Source: Hypsibius dujardini
Lineage: Eukaryota > Tardigrada > Eutardigrada > Parachela > Hypsibiidae
NCBI GenBank assembly: GCA_001579985.1
Contig: LRSR01000126.1
Coordinates: forward strand, 1-20,154
Length of the DNA stretch: 20,154 nt
Reading direction: 5' to 3'
Of this stretch, positions 17,046 to 20,154 are shown one piece after another. The position numbers and the translations under genes are program-made. Positions within the stretch are counted from its first letter, which is position 1. Each line of letters opens with the position of its first letter. The notes under the pieces are model-generated. The model was not told where the DNA came from. It was given only the letters and a program-made list of their open reading frames with translations, and did not search any database.

Positions 17046-17460
17046 ATGGCCAACTTCGAACCCGAACTGCTGGCCCTTTTCAACAAGCTCCAGCTGGAGT
17101 TGTCCAACGGACGAACCTTCACCGAGAATGCCGCCGGCGCTTTCACCTCAACCGGCGACAAATGTCTAGACTTCTTCTCTACCGTGGTACGCTCCACCTC
17201 CGTGGCGACTGTTCTGCGCGGATTTTTGGCTGCCTGGAATGAGGATCCGGACAAGGCGGTCAAGTTGCTGTTGAATCTGCGCGACGTTCGGGGAGGGAAA
17301 GGCGAGAAGAAAGTGGCTCTCGTGTTGATGTACGCTCTATCCTGCTGGACGCCATTGACCTATCTTGCTAATCTTCAACGCTTCCTTCAGGTTTGTTTGT
17401 CTGGTCTGTCAGGTCTGTTTGTCTGTCTGTGTCTGTCTGTCTGTCTGTCTGTCTGCCTGC

Positions 17461-17517
<57 letters not shown>

Positions 17518-19627
17518 AATCTGTTTCCCTCCCTGCATGCCTGCCTCGTGGTCTGCCTTCACTCGTGTCAGAATTCCTTCAAACGTATACTTCCTTAACC
17601 CAAATGGCTTTTTTGTATTGTAGATCGGCTGTTTCAAGGACCTCCTCTTCATCGCCGAACTGGCCACCCGCTGCAGCCAGATTAAGGCCTTCAAACGACT
17701 CCCCCAGCTGGACGACGAAGAAGCGATCGAGCTGAAGATTGTTGCCTGTCAGTTGAAAAACGACGAAAGCGCCCTCCTCGCCGATGAACACGCTGGCATC
17801 TCCCTGTGCGCTAAATGGGCTCCGACCGAGAACGGCCACTTTGACCGGCAGCCTCTTTGCTTCTCCCGCAAGATTGCAAAGACCTTGGGCATCGAGAATA
17901 AAGAGTACCGTAAAAAGCTGACCAAACTGCGAGGCCATCTGTCCGTGCTGGAGACGCTGATGTGCACCGGCAAGATGGAGGAGATTGTCTTCAAGAGTCT
18001 GCCTGCAAAAGCCCATCGCCTGCACCGGAAGGCATTTGCACGGGAGGAGAACAGCAAGAAGAAGCGGTCGGACGGGCGAGTGGCGTTGGCGAAGCGGTAT
18101 GCCGAGTACCTGGAGCAACTGACCGCGGGGAAGACCTCCATCAAGTCGACAGGAATCCAGCCACATGAACTGGTCAAGTCGTATATGGGCCCTTATGGCT
18201 TCGAGATGGACGAAGCGGATGCGACTATAGAAGGTAAGGAATGTCTATTTGCTCTTTCGCCAAAGCATCAACCAGTCTGCCGCTTTTATTTCTCCATTAC
18301 CCTTTCTCTGCCTATTTGTCTGCCTCTTGGCTTTTCTGTGAGCCAGTCCGCATGTTCATTTCTCTGTCTGTCCATCTCTGGGTCCTCTACGTACCAGCCC
18401 ATATTTTTTCTCCATCCGTCTGTCCCTCCGTTTCTCCGTCCCTCCGTGTCTTCTTTTCTCCGTCTCTTCCTTGACCTGTCTACCAGCCCGTCTCAGTGTC
18501 TTCGTGCGGCCGTCGGTTCGTCGGTTCGTCTGTCCGTCCGTCCGTCTGTCCGTCCGTCTGTCCGTTCGTCTGTCCGTCTGTTTGTCTGTTCGTTTCTTCG
18601 TCCGTCCGTCTATATCGTAGTTTCTCTGTCTACCAGCTCGTCTCATTGCTCATCCGTCCGTCCGTCTATTCCTTTTTCTACACGTTATTTCTCCGCCCAT
18701 CCGTCCGTGTCTTCATTGCTTTGTTAATCCGTCTCCCCATAGTTCTGTCCGTCCGTGGCTGTTACTAACGGCTGTCTCTAACTAACCTTGTCGAAAGCAC
18801 AATTCTTCATTCCACGTGCTAATATTTCCTTCTATTTTACAGGACAGTGGAAGGACCTGGTCGCCCGTCTCGCCGAAAGCGGCCACTTCAACCGCGTTCA
18901 AGCCGTCTGCGACGTCTCCGGCTCGATGGACGGCACCCCCATGGAAGTGGCGATCGCGCTCGGTCTCGTGGTCTCCGAGCTCACCTCACCACCCTTCCGC
19001 AACACCCTCATCTCATTCAGCGCCGAACCGGTGATCCACTCCGTCACCGGCAGCACCCTCCGCGAACGGGTGGCCTGCCTGGAGGGCATGCCGTTCGGCT
19101 ACAACACCGATCTCATCAAGGTCTTCGAGCTCCTCCTCGCCCAGGCCGAGTCCCAGCCCGGTTCGCAGATGGTCGAGAAGCTCTTCATCTTCACCGACAT
19201 GCAGTTCGACGAGGCGGAGGCGCCGGACGGTCAGCCCCGCGCCTGGGCGACCACCTACCAGCATATCCTGCGACTATTCGGCAAGACCCGGCACGCCGTA
19301 CCGAAAATCATCTTCTGGAACCTCCGCGCCACCAAGGCGTCCTTCCCGCTGTCGAAGGACGAGGAGGGCGTGGCCTTGGTTAGCGGTTTCTCCGCGGCCA
19401 TGCTGAAGGCCTTCCTGGAGAACAAGGAGATGGAGGCCTTCAACCCTGTGACGGTGATGAATGAGACGCTGGACAAGTATGAGATTACGCCGGTGCCGCG
19501 GGAGGAGCGCTTCCCGATTCCCGGTAGGGAGAGTGACGGATGGACGGAGGCCTTCGGAGTAGTGGAGCGCGTTGTAGAGGAGTTCTTGACGCCGAAGAGG
19601 AACGATCGAGTCAAGAAGCGTGCTTAA
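17046..19627 (+). CDS. DUF2828 protein: TROVE-like helical region plus vWA domain (579 residues)
   Basis: Exons 17046-17390, 17624-18233 and 18843-19627 join in frame (introns of phase 0 and 1; donors GTTTGT and GTAAGG; acceptors attgtag and ttttacag). The N-terminal part (residues about 20-318) has family landmarks: NGRTFTENAAGAFTSTGDKC, LDFF, LLNLRDVRGGKGE, the GCFKDLL segment, LCAKWAPTENGHFD, and LPHE-like IQPHELVKSY. The C-terminal vWA fold has a MIDAS DVSGS at 342-346, Thr407 (GYNTD) and Asp437 (FTDMQFDEA), then KIIFWNLRATK and GVALVSGFS. MIDAS residues are intact, so metal-dependent ligand binding is plausible. TROVE/Ro60 relatives bind small RNAs. For DUF2828 the partner is not known to me. 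Length is typical of the family and the gene looks complete. The family is best known from plants, fungi, oomycetes, bacteria and giant viruses, so an animal copy is of interest. Confidence 0.95.
17391..17520 (+). repeat. (TCTG)n microsatellite in intron 1 of the DUF2828 gene
   Basis: gtctgtctgtctg runs start right at the donor (GTTTGTTTGTCTGG) and fill most of the 233-bp intron. The open frame through it (CLSVCLSV) is an intron artefact: the upstream exon ends at 17390 and the protein family resumes with IGCFKDLL at 17624. Confidence 0.93.
18380..18765 (+). repeat. C/T-rich (TCCG/TCTG)n tract in intron 2 of the DUF2828 gene
   Basis: Degenerate ccgtccgtccgtctgtccgt sequence filling most of the 609-bp intron 18234-18842. 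It keeps several frames open (SVRPSVRPSV), none protein-like. The sense strand is again pyrimidine-rich. Confidence 0.9.
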
Positions 19628-20154
19628 GTGCTTAAATATCGGTTCTTGGGAATCTCGGTTCTCTTCTGTTCGAACCTTTTCTACACGTGTTCTTTTTTAT
19701 TGTTCCTTTGTTCCTTTTTGTGTTATTATGTTTCCATTCCTTATGGTCCCTGTCTTTCCTATGCAAATTTTGTACATATGTTCCTTTTTGTTCCTTTTTT
19801 GTTCCTTATGTTCGCTTCAGAATGAACCTCTTCCGTCCGTTACGTGACTCGAAGAGCACACACTTCACGGTGTGCAATTATATTTAAAGGCATACAGCAT
19901 GGCCGGCCTTGCGTTTCAGTTTATCGGTCCCTGAACCCTCTGAGAAGCAGTCAGGATACACTTGCTAGATTTGACGGTCACATTCGATTTTCAGCGCGAG
20001 TTCTGGGACTTTTCGTTCGCGTGTTTTTGCTTTGATATTTTTACCACATATTTATTTAGATTCAAAAAACACATTTTGCAAAAAACTTTTCAAAGGTGTA
20101 AAAACCTACTTAGCACCACCTTGCTAACACTTGGACCGCCCGAACAGTATCCAG
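19628..20154. other. 3' flank of the DUF2828 gene, no gene seen
   Basis: T-rich DNA with repeats of ttgttccttttt (19698-19720 and 19779-19812), which open spurious Phe/Leu/Cys-rich frames. No canonical AATAAA is visible, so the transcript end is not placed. The last 250 bp show nothing recognisable. Confidence 0.45.

Noticed and set aside
17365-17623. Read-through coding of CLSVCLSV in the DUF2828 gene
   Set aside because: This is the (TCTG)n intron: family similarity stops at the CAG-GTTTGT donor at 17390 and resumes at 17624 in frame.
1-20154. tRNA, rRNA or other standard RNA genes
   Set aside because: No cloverleaf or box A/box B arrangement or rRNA-like segment was noticed by eye on either strand; a dedicated scan was not possible.

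Overview
This window is eukaryotic nuclear DNA, most likely from an invertebrate animal. Its genes are interrupted by introns with GT...AG borders (one GC...AG). It carries an animal-type thymidine phosphorylase. TATA boxes lie upstream of most genes, and the intergenic DNA is full of fold-back elements and microsatellites. An ecdysozoan is plausible, but nothing seen here fixes the species or phylum.

Layout. (1) 1-2216, minus strand: the first four coding exons of a thymidine/pyrimidine-nucleoside phosphorylase. The gene runs off the left edge, and two MITE-like elements sit in its first intron. (2) 2362-5235: a transposon graveyard. It holds two copies of one family, one of them split by a nested 950-bp element that has a TTA target duplication and a frameshifted zinc-finger relic inside. 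(3) 5974-7828, plus strand: a three-exon gene for a secreted, repetitive Gln/Ser/Gly/Asn/Ala-rich protein of 327 residues. (4) 8236-14703: a cluster of three small two-exon genes, all on the minus strand, set among fold-back elements. Each encodes a signal peptide followed by a short mature peptide that starts QFET(A/G)GGGSGDGG. (5) 14883-16330: tetranucleotide repeats and four diverged repeats of about 300 bp with (GGAC)n. (6) 16894-19627, plus strand: a complete three-exon DUF2828 (TROVE-like, vWA) protein of 579 residues. (7) 19628-20154: T-rich 3' flank without a recognisable gene.

The most interesting item is the peptide cluster. None of the three spliced proteins is visible in a single reading frame. 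Once exon 1 (signal peptide) is joined to exon 2 by a phase-1 intron at the same position in each gene, the three precursors (57, 68 and 61 residues) line up. They share an almost invariant 13-residue mature N terminus and have fast-diverging, often basic tails. I do not recognise the family. The neighbouring Gln/Ser-rich gene has a similar first exon (67 nt, signal peptide, phase-1 intron), so part or all of the block may be a set of genes for secreted products. Shared expression is inference only.

All exon joins were made by eye from splice consensus, frame continuity and family alignment from memory. No RNA data or database search was available.
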